Shown here: in pieces, positions 11,011-21,336 of the stretch | Position numbering within the stretch: position 1 is the first letter of the stretch | How the letters are laid out: every line of letters starts with the position of its first letter | Source of the DNA: Chara braunii | Lineage: Eukaryota; Streptophyta; Charophyceae; Charales; Characeae | NCBI GenBank assembly: GCA_003427395.1 | Contig: BFEA01000232.1 | Span: 1,144,133 to 1,208,132 of the forward strand | Length of the DNA stretch: 64,000 bases | Direction: 5' to 3' | Made by a program: the position numbers and the translations under genes | Notes under the pieces: generated by a model | Told to the model about the DNA's origin: nothing | The model's database searches: none | The model's input: only the letters and a program-made list of their open reading frames with translations

Positions 11011-11293
11011 ATTGCAGTGGATGGGCGAAGGAGGACGTTGTATTTGTTATCGAGCAATGTCGTCGATGCGTCCAGCAACGAAGAGTGCATTGTGGTCCAC
11101 GTGGTAGACCACGGCAAGAACCTTGCCCCGCATCGACGAGAGTGCGCACGTATACAACTGGGTCATCTTTTTCTGCCTCGTGCTCTTCTATAGCCGACGA
11201 GAACCTCATTTCGCATCGATGTCACAACTGGACAACGAACAGAGTTGCCCCGCCTCACAAACAATCGTAATTTATGAATAGTCCGCGTGTTGT

Positions 11294-11311
11294 CATGATC
11301 ACGTGATCATG
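11294..11311. repeat. Perfect 18-bp palindrome
   Basis: CATGATCACGTGATCATG reads the same on both strands. It lies among other GATC-rich sequence and has no assigned role. Confidence 0.85.
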
Positions 11312-11457
11312 AAGATGCGTGATCAATGACATGAAAATCCGTGCCGATGGGTGATACGCGCACTCCACTGGTCTTTGTCATGATCGCTATCCACCGTCGG
11401 CTATTCTTTAACGAACAAAGCAACTCACAACGAGAGGCCAACATTGCCTGTTGACTG

Positions 11458-11551
11458 CCAATCCCATGGTGGCATGAACGAGGTAGCATGAACGCATAAA
11501 AGACTTTTGTGCATTCATGCTCTCGCGATCATGCCACCATGGGATTGGTCG
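11458..11551. repeat. Inverted repeat with about 40-bp arms
   Basis: The left arm (from CCAATCCCATGGTGGCATGA to GCATGAACGCA, ending near 11496) is nearly the reverse complement of the right arm (TGCATTCATGCTC to CATGCCACCATGGGATTGG, 11509-11548), with a spacer of about 12 bp. It could form a long hairpin. No target-site duplication was identified. Confidence 0.75.
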
Positions 11552-11664
11552 TTAGTATGCCTCCCAACGAGTGCACAGTGGATAGCGATGGCTTAGGTCG
11601 CCCGCGTGTGGCACAACTCTACATCACCCACGGTTGCCTACGCGATCAACTCTCCAAACCACAG

Positions 11665-11838
11665 ACAAGGAGCAAGAGTGCGTGTAATGGACGTTGATAA
11701 AGAGATATATGTAGAGGAGTGAACAGACAAGGAGCAAGAATGCGTGTAATGGACATTAATAAAGAGATATATGTAGAGGAGCAAACGGACAAGGAGCAAG
11801 AGTGCGTGTAGTGGACATTACCAAAAAATAAATGCTGG
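11665..11838 (+). repeat. 62-bp tandem repeat, about 2.7 copies
   Basis: Units begin ACAAGGAGCAAGA at 11665, 11727 and 11789 and contain TAAAGAGATATATGTAGAGG. They differ at a few positions only. Confidence 0.9.
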
Positions 11839-12674
11839 GAGCGGCGAGAAAATGGAGACAGGAGTAGATGGAGAGGGAGACACGAAATGCAGATTGGCGA
11901 CGACCCGCAACATTGCGAGACTGTCATGACGCGGAAGAAGTCTCGCGTGAAATTTGCGAAACGCGCGGCGGTCTCCAGGCGCCATGGTGTCTTCGAGCGC
12001 AACTCTGACGTACCTAGGAGGTCGATCGCCGAGGACGACGACCGTGTGGCGCAGCTTGGGGCGAACGACGACGATGGCGCTGCGTAGTGGAGTTGTCGTC
12101 GAGCACGATAGAATTCAGGGAAGGGGAGGGTGAGATGGGGGGCCCTGTTGCGCAAAAGCCTTCGGCGGCAGCCTCCGGGTCGCTCTCGAGTCTGACGTTC
12201 ATCCTCTCAATAGCCTCCGGGTCGCTCTCCAGTGTGACGTTCACTCCGCAGGCCCTGTGCCCTGGCGAGAAATGGCCTTTCGATGCGCAAATCGGATGAC
12301 TCAGCCAGGACTGGCCTTCCATTTCGTTTCGCATCTGGTGCAATGGTCCTCCTGCCCATCAGCGAAAAGCCCCCCCTCCCACCCCCCTGTCGCCCGGGAA
12401 CGTCCGGAAAGACCTGCCAGCGACTGTCAACAACGACCCTCATACGCGTCGTGTCATATGCAGGCCCTATGCACAAACAGACTCTGGTCGTTGATTGGGT
12501 AAATCCAACGGTTCCTGGACTCCCAAGCTTTTTCGGTTCCTTCCAATGGGTCAAATGTTCCCGCCCCCCATCCGAGCCAGCAATTTTGATTTAGAAAAAG
12601 GCCTTCCATTCTGCGCGGAAAGCCCTTTGCGTACCTGAGGCGTGCAAGCCTGTAAAAGGAATCTCCCCCCCCCA
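11839..12674. other. Non-coding DNA with a 42-bp duplication
   Basis: A segment beginning AGCCTCCGGGTCGCTCTC at 12170 is repeated at 12212. ORFs on both strands between 11.65 and 12.9 kb carry no recognisable motif. Confidence 0.5.
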
Positions 12675-13173
12675 ATGCTCATTTCGCACTATCGCATTTT
12701 GTTGGGGAGATGTTGTCGGACTGACCACCATCACTCTCTCTCTCGTCAACACCATCACCCGAGAACCACAGTGATTGACGCCATCGCAATCTTCAGCACT
12801 GCGCCACGTAATCCAACCAGCGTGAAACTCAACAACCGCAGACAATCGTAAGCGACACGCACTTTCTTCGCTCTGTGAACAGAGGACCCACGCGCACTTG
12901 CATCGCATAGCACCTTTCGCATCGCATTCTCAGGTGTTCAGCGTCGTCTTTCGCGCCAATCAGTGACCTGTTGACGGGCTTGCTTTGCATGCGTGCTGCT
13001 CGTTCCGCACAATTTATTCGTCGACACACCATATAAGTTGCGCCGCTTCCATAGCAATTTCTGCGGCTTTAGTTTAGGTGCGCATGATCCATTCTCCAGA
13101 CGGCGTCTTCATCGGGGTGAGTGCCGATCGAAAAGGGGACTGATGGAATGCGACTTTCCTGTTCATGACGCGT

Positions 13174-13900
13174 TTTGCTTGTGCGTGTAAACACCTGCGG
13201 TTGTGTGAGGGTGACGCCGTGTGTGTTTGTATGTTTGATTGTGCACGTTCGAGTGAGCTTATGCATTTGTTCGTGCCTTGCTGTGCGTGCCAGCGTTCGG
13301 ACGGGTGCGTGTGTGCGGAGACTTGTGTTTTTTGTATATGTTTTTATGTTTGCCTTATTGTGTGCTTTCACGTCTTTACTCGTGTTAGCTTATGTAAATG
13401 TGTCAATGCGTGCGTGTGCAGAAATGGTTGAACCTCACTTGCCCACAATTGGGCGGCTCCTCCATTGGATCCCAACGACACATCGTATCTACATGCCCGC
13501 AATCAAGGAATCAATGATCCAATCAACCATTCCAGCAATCAACAGATCGTTCATTATCTGTCTACCGCTCGGCCGGTTGATTGGATGAGTCATCCTTCCA
13601 TTGAAAGAACAAAGATCCGACGGCCGAAAGGAACGAAAGAGCCGATCGACTAGCCGAATCTTTGTTTCGAGAGATCGTCTGTGATTGCGGCGACGTTGTT
13701 TCATGCATGTGTTCGAGACGGTGTAGTCGGTACGATTAACAGACCGCTCGTCGAATCCACGAAGCGAACAGTTGGCAAACCGCTCCGATCAAAAAAAAAA
13801 GTGTGTGTGGGTGTGTGTGCGTGTGTGTGTGTATGTGTATGCGCGTGCATGCGATAGTGAGTGTGTGCATGTCAGTGTTATGTAAGCGAATGTCCGATCA
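13174..13900 (+). repeat. GT-rich low-complexity segments of Block A
   Basis: 13174-13420 and 13799-13870 are rich in TGTGTG/GTGCGT steps, interrupted by GATC-rich sequence and preceded by an A10 run at 13791. Reverse-strand ORFs here (Thr/His repeats) are low-complexity shadows. Confidence 0.8.
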
Positions 13901-13938
13901 GTCGATATGCTCCATAAAGATGAACATTTGATTATGAC

Positions 13939-14195
13939 AAGCAAGAGATCGATTAAACATCTCGCCCTTCGAGTAATCAATCAGTCGATTGACGAACAAA
14001 TCTTTCCCGATAATTAGCTTGCTCGACGAGTTGATGCCCGTTCATTTTCGAAGATCAAACACACACGTGTTTAATATGCAAAAATGAACGGGCATAAACT
14101 CGTCGAGCAAGCGAATAATTGGGAACGATTTGTTCGTTAATCGACCGATTGATTACTCAGAGGGTGCGATGTTTGATCGATCGCTTGCTTGTAAT
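13939..14195. repeat. Long inverted repeat with about 110-bp arms
   Basis: The left arm (13939-14053) and right arm (14086-14195) are reverse complements at most positions. Paired landmarks are GATTGACGAACAAATC with GATTTGTTCGTTAATC, and GAGTTGATGCCCGTTCATTT with AAATGAACGGGCATAAACTC. The roughly 30-bp loop contains ACACACACGTGTTTA. Flanking sequence is GATC-rich and non-coding. Confidence 0.88.
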
Positions 14196-14800
14196 AATCA
14201 ACTGGTGTTCGTACCGGTTTGATAGAACAAGCCGCTCGATCAGCACATCATCATCTGTAGTCGGTTTGATCAATAGAGCGTTCAACCAATAAGTTAGTCA
14301 ACCAATTGATAGCTTGAACCGGGCGCTCAAACAAGGGAACAACCAATATCAAACGCAGACTATACCATCATGTATCTTTCTGTGTGTGTGTGCGTGCGTG
14401 TGCGCATAAACACACCTCGCTATTGTCGTACCCCACCATCCTCAACTAAGAAAACGAGCGATCGATCAAAACACGATTGCCCGTCCAATCAATTAGTCCA
14501 CTGAGCAATAGAGCGTGGTCGATCTCTTGATTGATGGACTATTTGATTGTCGGCCAACGACCAATGCGTTGATTGACTAACTTATTGAGAGATCGTGTGT
14601 GTTTGTTTTATTCGAGCGCTTATGCGAACTGAAAATCGGCCAGACTCCATCGGATCTTGTCCAACATCGGCCATCGGACATTATCGAACCTTGTTCATCA
14701 TCGAACCACATCGGAATCCATCGAACCGTTGTTGCGGTTCGCCGAGTGCTTAAGGCGACTCACAAAGGACGCATTTCGAACACCCCGTCCAAGCGCTATT
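14196..14800. other. GATC/ATTGATTG-rich non-coding DNA
   Basis: Simple GT tract at 14381-14405 and many short GATCGAT, ATCGAACC and ATTGATTG phrases. The phrase CATCGGCCATCGG near 14670 aligns with Block B near 50840. No gene is seen. Confidence 0.6.
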
Positions 14801-14879
14801 GTAGTTCGCTCGGATCCCAACTTGAAATATCACAACAGTAGTGTGGGCTCCAATCGCAAGCACAGAAGCCCGTAGTCAC

Positions 14880-15640
14880 TGCAGACTATGTGTGAATGCA
14901 CGAAGTCCGCCGGCATCTGAACTTCACATATTCACCACTATTGGCAACGAAAGAAGTTCAGATGTCGGCGGATTTGGCGGTATTCCTGGTAGCTCGTCAA
15001 CAGTTATTCTTTCTCACTAGTATTGGAAAGTTCGGATGCCAGTGAACTTCGTGCTTCCACACAACCTTCGCTACAACTAGGCTCTTTCTGGTCCAACACA
15101 GGGGGGGAGGACACAATAAGTTCGCCGACATCCGTCTGTGGGGGTCGACCGAAGAAGTCCGCCCACATCTGAACTTCAATGATTGGTCTATTGTGCTGCT
15201 AAACAGCTGTAGTTCGCCGACATCCAAACTTCACATATTGGCCACCATTGGCAACGGAAGAAGTTCGGATGCCGACGGACTTGGCGGTATACCTGTTAGT
15301 CCATGTCAACAGTTGTTCTTTCTCAACAGTATGTGAAGTTCGGATGCCAGCGAACTTCGTGTTTCCACACAACCTCCGCTGGAACTAGGGTTTTCTTGGT
15401 CCTGCACGGGAGGGGAGGACAAAAGAAGTTCCCCGGCATCCGAACTTCACGTTTTGTCTGCGGGGGCTGACTTAAGAAGTCCGCCCGCATCCGAACTTCA
15501 ATGATTGGCCTACTCTGCATCTAAACTTCGCATTCCGGCTGCGGGGGCTGACTGAAGAAGTCCGCCCGCATCCGAACTTTGCATGATCATTGGCCTACTC
15601 TGCTGCTAAACAGTTGAGGTTCAGATGTCGGCGGACTTCC
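14880..15640 (+). repeat. 308-bp tandem repeat, forward arm
   Basis: Two successive units share GAACTTCACATATT, CACTATTGGCAACG.AAGAAG, TTGGCGGTAT.CCTG, GTCAACAGTT.TTCTTTCTCA and CCACACAACCT.CGCT in the same order, offset by 307-308 bp. Each unit carries four or five 22-bp motifs. No coding function is evident. Confidence 0.88.
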
Positions 15641-15786
15641 ACAATAGCCCCGGATCGACAATGTGTGAGGCTGACGCAAAATAACACTAACTCCACAACC
15701 ATCCAATTCGTCGAGTTAGACTGCACCCTTGCCTCTCCAGTTGCAATGTTTAGACAACGATTCAAGTTCGGACACAGGCGAACCAC

Positions 15787-16170
15787 AACTGTTTAGCTGC
15801 AGAGTAGGTCAGTCATTGAAGTTCGGATGCGGGCGGACTTCTTCAGTCACCCCCCGCAGCCGGAACGCGAATTTTGGATGCAGAGTACGTCAATCATTGA
15901 AGTTTGGATGCGGACGGACTTCTTCGGTCAGCTCCCACAGACAAAACGTGAAGTTCGGATGTTGGCGAACTTCTTTTGTCCACCGCTCCCGTATTGGGCC
16001 AGGAAAACCCTAGCTGCAGCGGAGGTTGTGTGGAAACACGAAGTTCGCTGGCATCCGAAATTCGAATACTGGCGAGAAAGGATAACTGTTGACGAGCTAC
16101 CAGTATTACCGCCATGTCCGCCGACATCCGAACTTCTTCCGTTGCCGACGGTAGTGAATATGTGAAGTAC
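15787..16170 (-). repeat. 308-bp repeat, inverted arm
   Basis: Sequence from 15819 to 16165 is largely the reverse complement of 14.92-15.58 kb. For example, CACGAAGTTCGCTGGCATCC followed by GAGCTACCAGTATTACCGCC and GTTGCCGACGGTAGTGAATA mirrors the forward unit at 14921-15057. Together with the forward arm it forms a large foldback arrangement centred near 15.7 kb. Confidence 0.8.
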
Positions 16171-16569
16171 GGGCGACGACGGTGTACTACTTGGTCAATG
16201 TACTCTGACAACGACAGACTTCAACTTCGGTTCCGGTGTCGGGGCGGCGCGAGCTTAGAACAGAACCGCCATGCGATTCTCGTTCGACATGCCCACAATC
16301 TAAGTCCGTCGGAATCCAGACTTCCCAAATTCTTGTCACACCAATGGAGCAGACGTTGGGGTGCCGAATAGCTTTAGTCCCGCAGAGTTTGTCGCCCAAC
16401 CATCTACAAGAAGTGCCAAACAGTCGGTGGTTGTCTTTGCGGATTTCCAAAAGCACTCTTAGGGGACCTTGGTGCGGGGTCTGGATCCGTTCGGCACAGA
16501 GTTTCGTGCTGCCTGGACAAATCTGGGGATCAGTTGCCACGAGGTGTCCATCGTGAGAGTTTAGCGGTT

Positions 16570-17035
16570 CATGGAGATCCAGGTTGGTTGGCCTTCTTGT
16601 TGGATCTAGATCTGTTTTGAGCAGAGTTTTGTACTCCACAAACAAAATTCCCCTCCAGTTCCCGCAGGTTATCAGTTGTTCCGGCAGTCTTTCGTGATGC
16701 TCAAACGCAACTGAGGCGAGTTTGGTAGGCCTTCTTGTTGGATCTGTATCTGTTTTGAGCAGAGTTTCACACTCCACAAACATAATTCCCCTCCAGTTCT
16801 CACAGGTTAAGAGTTGTTCGGACAGTCTTTCGTGATGCTCAAACGCAACTGGGGCGAGTTTGGTGGGCCTTCTTGTTGGATCTGGATCTGTTTTGAGCAG
16901 AGTTTTGCACTCCATAAACAAAATTCCTCTCCAGTTCCCGCAGGTTATCAGTTGTTCTGCCAGTCTTTCGTGATGCTCAAACGCAACTGGGGTAAGTTTG
17001 GTGGGCCTTTTTATTGGGTTTAGACGTGTGAACTT
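16570..17035. repeat. 138-bp tandem repeat, about 3.4 copies
   Basis: TTCGTGATGCTCAAACGCAA recurs at 16691, 16829 and 16967, exactly 138 bp apart, with GTTGGATCT..ATCTGTTTTGAG and CCCCTCCAGTTC in between. Because 138 is 46 codons, a minus-strand frame stays open for 283 codons (16187-17038) with a 46-residue repeat (RPTKLAPVAFEHHERL). I regard this as an open-frame by-product; no start context or conserved non-repeat domain supports a gene. Confidence 0.88.
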
Positions 17036-17690
17036 CAAAGTCTAGCAGTCAACAAACCGGCTCACACTCCATGACATCGCACGCTGTTATCAGTTTGCGT
17101 GATTGCTCGACGAAATTGTCAAGTTCGCCAGTATCCGGACTTCGCACGAAGCGTGAAGATGGATGTGAAAAAGTGCGGATACTGGCGAACTTGTCAACCG
17201 TTCGTGGAGTCTTTCGTCATGTTCATACACTACTAGGGCGAGTTCGGTGTGCCTTCTTGTTGGGTCTGGGGGTGTGAACGGCAGAGTCAAGCAGTCGACA
17301 AACCGGCTCACACTCCATTACATCACACACCGTTGTCAGTCTGCGTGATTGCCCGGTGAATTCGTCAAGTTCACAAGTATCCGAACTTCGCATAAAGCGT
17401 GAAGAGGATATGAACAAGTGTGGATGCCGACAAACTTGTCAACTGTTCGTGAAGTTTACTGTCATGTTCAAACGCTACGGAAGCGAGTTTGGTGTGCCTT
17501 CTTGTTGGGTCTGAGCGTGTGAACGGCAAAGTCTAGCAGTTAGCAAATCGGCTCACACTGAGTAACATCGCACGTCGTTATCAGCCTCCGAGAGTGGCCG
17601 GCGAATTCGTCAAGTTCGTCGGTATATGAACTTCGCACAGAGCGTGAAGACGGATGTGAAGACCTATGAGCATTCGAACTTGAACAATTT
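17036..17690. repeat. 246-bp tandem repeat, about 2.7 copies, with paired 22-bp motifs
   Basis: The motif starts at 17121, 17367 and 17612 are 246 and 245 bp apart, with a second, inverted-core motif 50 bp later (17171, 17416). Shared blocks include ACCGGCTCACACTCCAT, TGTGCCTTCTTGTTGGGTCT and CATGTTCA.AC.CTA. Related in wording to the 138-bp array just upstream. Confidence 0.88.
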
Positions 17691-17838
17691 TGAAATCTTA
17701 TGCGCATTTGACGCGTTTGATGTTCTTTTGCTGGTGCGTAACATGTGGTCCTCCGGAAACCGAAGTTCTCTAGTGGGGGGGTTATTTATGTCTTCCGTGT
17801 GTTGGATTGTTTTGGTCTCTTAGACCACTGCAGACACA

Positions 17839-18992
17839 ATGTCCATATCGAGGGGCGAGGAGCAGCCGACCGGAACCTCGAGGAGTGAATCACGAAAATC
17901 CGAATCGCGGTCCTATCATGTGCATACCAAATGGTTTGTCGATTGGTAATGCGGGGATGAGTCCCAACCGACCAAACCTCCGTGAGGTCCTATTATATTC
18001 CTCGAAGACAAAAGAAGGCGTAGAGTGTTTGGGGCGGTTGTCTGATGGCACCCTGCGAAAAAGAAAAACACTCAACATTATACGTTGCACATTATTTACA
18101 ACTCGAAGGGCGATGTTGTTGCCAATTTCAAAATGGCGGTTTTATCGTTTGACCTGTTCCAGGGGTTTGGTGAGGGGGCTGTGAAGACCCCTTTCTACCA
18201 AGAACTCGCAGTAGGAAGTGTTGTTTCGACACGGGAATTTTTTGACTTGGTGGAGCGGAGAAACATCGACCTAGAGGAACCCTGCCACGTTCAAGGCAAC
18301 CAAGAGTTGTCGCAACCTCTTCAGATGTCCACCGGGTTCGAATCCAACGGTGCTCCACGAAAGGGGGAGATTTGGGTGTCGGTCTTTCTTCCCGACTCCA
18401 CCGGGGCGAGGCATGTGGTCACTTCGACGACAACGGCGAAAAAGAACAGGAGCAGACACGGGCTTCGCTGCTTAGGCGGGGAGACTGGTTTGTCCTCAGT
18501 ATTCCTGGGGTGGAAGGACACACCCCGGTTCACGACCGGTCGTCGACTTTAGCCGGGGGGTCGAGGAAGGTGAATAGCAACCTGCACATAAGAGAAAGGG
18601 AGGTCCTCAGGAAGAAACATAAGGCAAGGACCCCCCAGACGGCAGGCAGAAAAAGGAAGGGAGTTGAGGGGCAAGAGGGCACATCGGGTTGGAAACGCCC
18701 AATGTCGACGCAGAAACAACCTCAATCAGGTGTTGTCGAGGCCAAGGGTCCCATCGACATCGACGCTACGTACTTCCTGGAATGGAAAGACAACGTGCGG
18801 ACAAAGCGGGATCTCTACATTAGTCCGTCGCAGGTTGTCGACATCGGTGAGCGGGAAGCCTCGTACAACCAGGGGTCGCTACATCCCGTGTATACGCAGC
18901 TCATCATTGAAACGATGAGGATGGCCTTCTCGAAAGTCGAGAAGACGTACGAGTTGCCTACCCTTAAGCTGGCGCCACTCAGGGTGGAATAA
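17839..18992 (+). pseudogene. Block A gene, N-terminal region (unrecognised)
   Basis: The putative start is ATG 17839 (MSISRGEEQPTGTSRSE), matched by ATG 52981 in Block B (MSCSRGEEQPDETSG). Similarity between the copies continues through several frames: a KWFVDW segment, an IFLEDKRRRRVF segment (IFIEDKKRHRVLEV in B), a DLFQGFGEGA.KTPFYQELA segment and DLEEPCHVQGNQELSQPLQ. A lysine-rich stretch (GRKRKGVEGQEG) follows, then PIDIDATYFLEWKDNVRTKR and YELPTLKLAPL, again conserved in B. I do not recognise a family. Stops and frameshifts differ between the copies, so this is an ancestral coding region now decayed. Confidence 0.6.
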
Positions 18993-19579
18993 CTCGGGCG
19001 TACGGGCAAATCATCTGAAGCCAGAGAACTGCAAGGACGAGCTGGTAGGCCAATACTATTATTACGTTGTTTCCAGGCAGCACAATGTAGCTGCAACCAA
19101 GGCGCTACTCGCCACCGACGTCGCGTTGAGGTACAGCTTCGAGAAGTGACCTGCACGTATGGTTTACTTCTTGGACGAGGAGTCGAAGAGTATTTTCTGG
19201 TCAGCTTGGAGGACAACAAGAAGGACTTGAAGGCGCCTCCAAGACAACTGAAACTATCAATGGAGGACATTCGGTGGTTGTGGAAGGAAAAGGGTTTCCC
19301 AAAAGCTGTTATGGGGAACCCCAGCGGGAAACAAGCTCAGGTGCAGAAATGGCGTGAGTTTTGTGCACAGGCGCTTCACAAGACGTCTTACAACCACTTG
19401 TAAGTTCTCGTTGATAAGACGGGCGAGAACAATATTAAGAAGCAAAATGTTGCCCTTCGTTCTTATTTTCCCCTTGTGATGGCCGGAAAAAGTCCGTGGG
19501 AAGTGGGTATGGAATTCTTTGAGAAATGGGAGACGGGGAGACTTCTGGCACCCGAGTGAGCGAAGTGGATCACAAAGAA
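18993..19579 (+). pseudogene. Block A gene, second region (unrecognised, conserved in Block B)
   Basis: After a stop at 18990 the frame continues in pieces: EYFLVSLEDNKKDLKAPPRQ, LSMEDIRWLWKEKGFPKAVM and GNPSGKQAQVQKWREFCAQA (19146-19403). These match FEGYFLVSS, KAPPRQLRLSMKDIR and PRAVMGNPSRKLTQVQKLCE in Block B (54.36-54.6 kb). Later LRSYFPLVMAGK..WEVGMEFFEKWET (19455-19530) matches LRSFFPLAMAGDKVLKLYME. The predicted protein is mixed alpha/beta and basic. No family is recognised. Confidence 0.55.
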
Positions 19580-21336
19580 AAAGAAAGTGAAGGACATCGG
19601 GACCGGCGTCAACCACATCGAAAACGAGAAGTTGTGGCGAAAGGAGGTCGTCTACAACGTCCCCGTCGAGGCACCTCAAAAGAAAGGCAAGAAGGAGAAA
19701 GAGTCTGGCGATTGGTTCGTTCAGGTCACCGAGCCGGATTCACGCTGCTGGAAGACTATGGAAGCCCTTACCGACAATGAGAAGTGTCGGTTGCTCAAGA
19801 AGGTCCTCCACTGCGAGGTAGTATGGGTGCAGACAGGCTCCGCTTCATTGGCGAAGCAAGGGAAGTTGGGAATGCAGGAAGCAGTGCACCTGGTGAAGTG
19901 CGATCGCATCTTGGTGTGATTGTGGAACTACTACCAGTTCAATCACGAGAACCAGCCGGATACGGACTGAACCTGTATGTACCCCTTCCTGAAGGAACGG
20001 GGGGTGATTTTGGTGAAGTTCGAGAAGCAGGGAATGGATGCCGCGTTGCGGGACGGGAGCATGAAGCTCGTCGGTGATGCCTCGTTGTTCAAGGATTGTC
20101 CGCTGTACATGGGGTGTGAGAGGACGGCAAGACGATTAAGGTGGCGGAAAAACTCACCCTGAACAAGAAGTTGTCCACTGACTAAAAGAACAAGGTCCTC
20201 TCCGTGTTGACCGGCAGTAGGGCGAAGAGTATGGAGGTCGCGCTTGCCAAAGGCGTGGTGCACGTTCTGTGGAAAGACTCGGGGGATTTGACATCCATCG
20301 CCCCGTTCGACATTGACCCTCTGGAAGTGCAGATGAGGGTCACTGAGTTGGAGAAAGCGATTGGGACCACCAAATGTCGCACTTGCGTTCTCAATCTGTG
20401 CGAGCCGGTGGACTTCCAACAGTGGACGCCGAAAACTTTCGAGAGTTTGAATTCCCTCCTAAAACAATTGTTTCCGTCACATTGGATGGTCGTCACTTTC
20501 GTCCCTCGGCGGTGGGACTACTCCTTCATGACCACCCTGCAGCATCTGCCCGTTGTCAAGGCAATGGAAGGGAAGTGGTTCAGGAGGACGCAACAAAAGA
20601 AAAGTTTTCCAGTGGGGAACAACTTGTACTCGGCTGACGACCGCATGTACATTCTCTTCAAAGGTGACGATTTGCAGGAGAATACTTGTGTCGTCTACGA
20701 TGCTAGGTTGTCGGCAGGTGACACTGCGGCTGTCGGGGCACATCAGAAAGTGACCCCAACAGACATATAGGATATTCCCTTCAACCCTTGCGAGTGGGCG
20801 TCGGCCATGCCTGGAGTTGAAAGGAAGGTCTACAAGGAGATGGAGCGGAAACCCACGCAATTGGCCCATCTGCCGGAATTCGTATTCAAAAAGAGGGAGG
20901 GCGTCATGTTCTTTGGCAAGCCGCACGCGCGAGTCTTGTGGGAGGTTTTGAAGAGCGGTCGGCACGTGGTCGCGCTGGAAGGGAATTCTGAGTTGTTGCA
21001 ATACACGTTGGAGTTCCTCAAAAGCGAGGTCAACTCTGGAGCCAACCGCTGCGAGTTCATTTCAAGGAGCGAGAAACCGACACGCGTTTGGGAACCGTCT
21101 ACGGACATGTGGTTCAAGTTGAGCGAGCGAAAGAGGAACAAGATCTACGAGTTCCTCTTTTTGGAAACACGGCCCAGGAGGGACAAGGATGCTGAGTACA
21201 TGTGCTGCAAGGAGCACATGTTAACGTTGTTGGACAACTGCCACGATGCCTCACGCGGGAACACAAAGAACTTCCTCAACCGGCTGGAGTGTTTGTACTT
21301 CGTTGAGTCCGAGCAGGTGTTGAAGGTCGAGAGTTA
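19580..21336 (+). pseudogene. Block A gene, methyltransferase-like region
   Basis: Two open stretches (20204-20770 and 20807-21336) plus 19587-19919 cover this part. The order of features resembles permuted, beta-type N4/N6 amino-methyltransferases: VLNLCEPVDFQQW at about 20390 where a DPPY-type catalytic motif would sit; LLKQLFPSHWMVVTFVPRRW and NNLYSADDRMYILFKGDD, like the strand and yepvLva.KG segment; then KPTQLAHLPEFVFKKREG, FFGKPHARVLWEVLKSGRHV and VALEGNSELLQYTL, in the place of motifs X, I and II of the AdoMet pocket. DPPY and the Gly-rich loop are not canonical, so activity is doubtful. This is a fold-level inference. Block B keeps the C-terminal half but lacks about 250 bp of the centre. 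Confidence 0.42.

Larger units (their letters stand above)
14802..16323. repeat. 22-bp quasi-palindrome cluster II (Block A array)
   Basis: Copies start at 14802, 14903, 14954, 15028, 15118, 15155, 15210, 15261, 15336, 15426, 15477, 15558, 15617, 15764 (degenerate), 15819, 15900, 15951, 16041, 16114 and 16302. Up to 15.64 kb they belong to a tandem unit of about 308 bp: motif starts repeat at 14903/15210, 14954/15261, 15028/15336 and 15118/15426. After 15.79 kb the same unit continues in inverted orientation. Confidence 0.9.

Noticed and set aside
14903-15640. CRISPR-like array: short palindromic repeat at semi-regular spacing
   Set aside because: Spacing is irregular (37-90 bp), the spacers themselves repeat every 308 bp, motifs occur in both orientations, and the sequence context is eukaryotic.
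16187-17038. 283-codon minus-strand ORF with 46-residue repeats
   Set aside because: The frame stays open because the DNA repeat is exactly 138 bp. There is no non-repeat domain and the 5-prime part crosses unrelated sequence.
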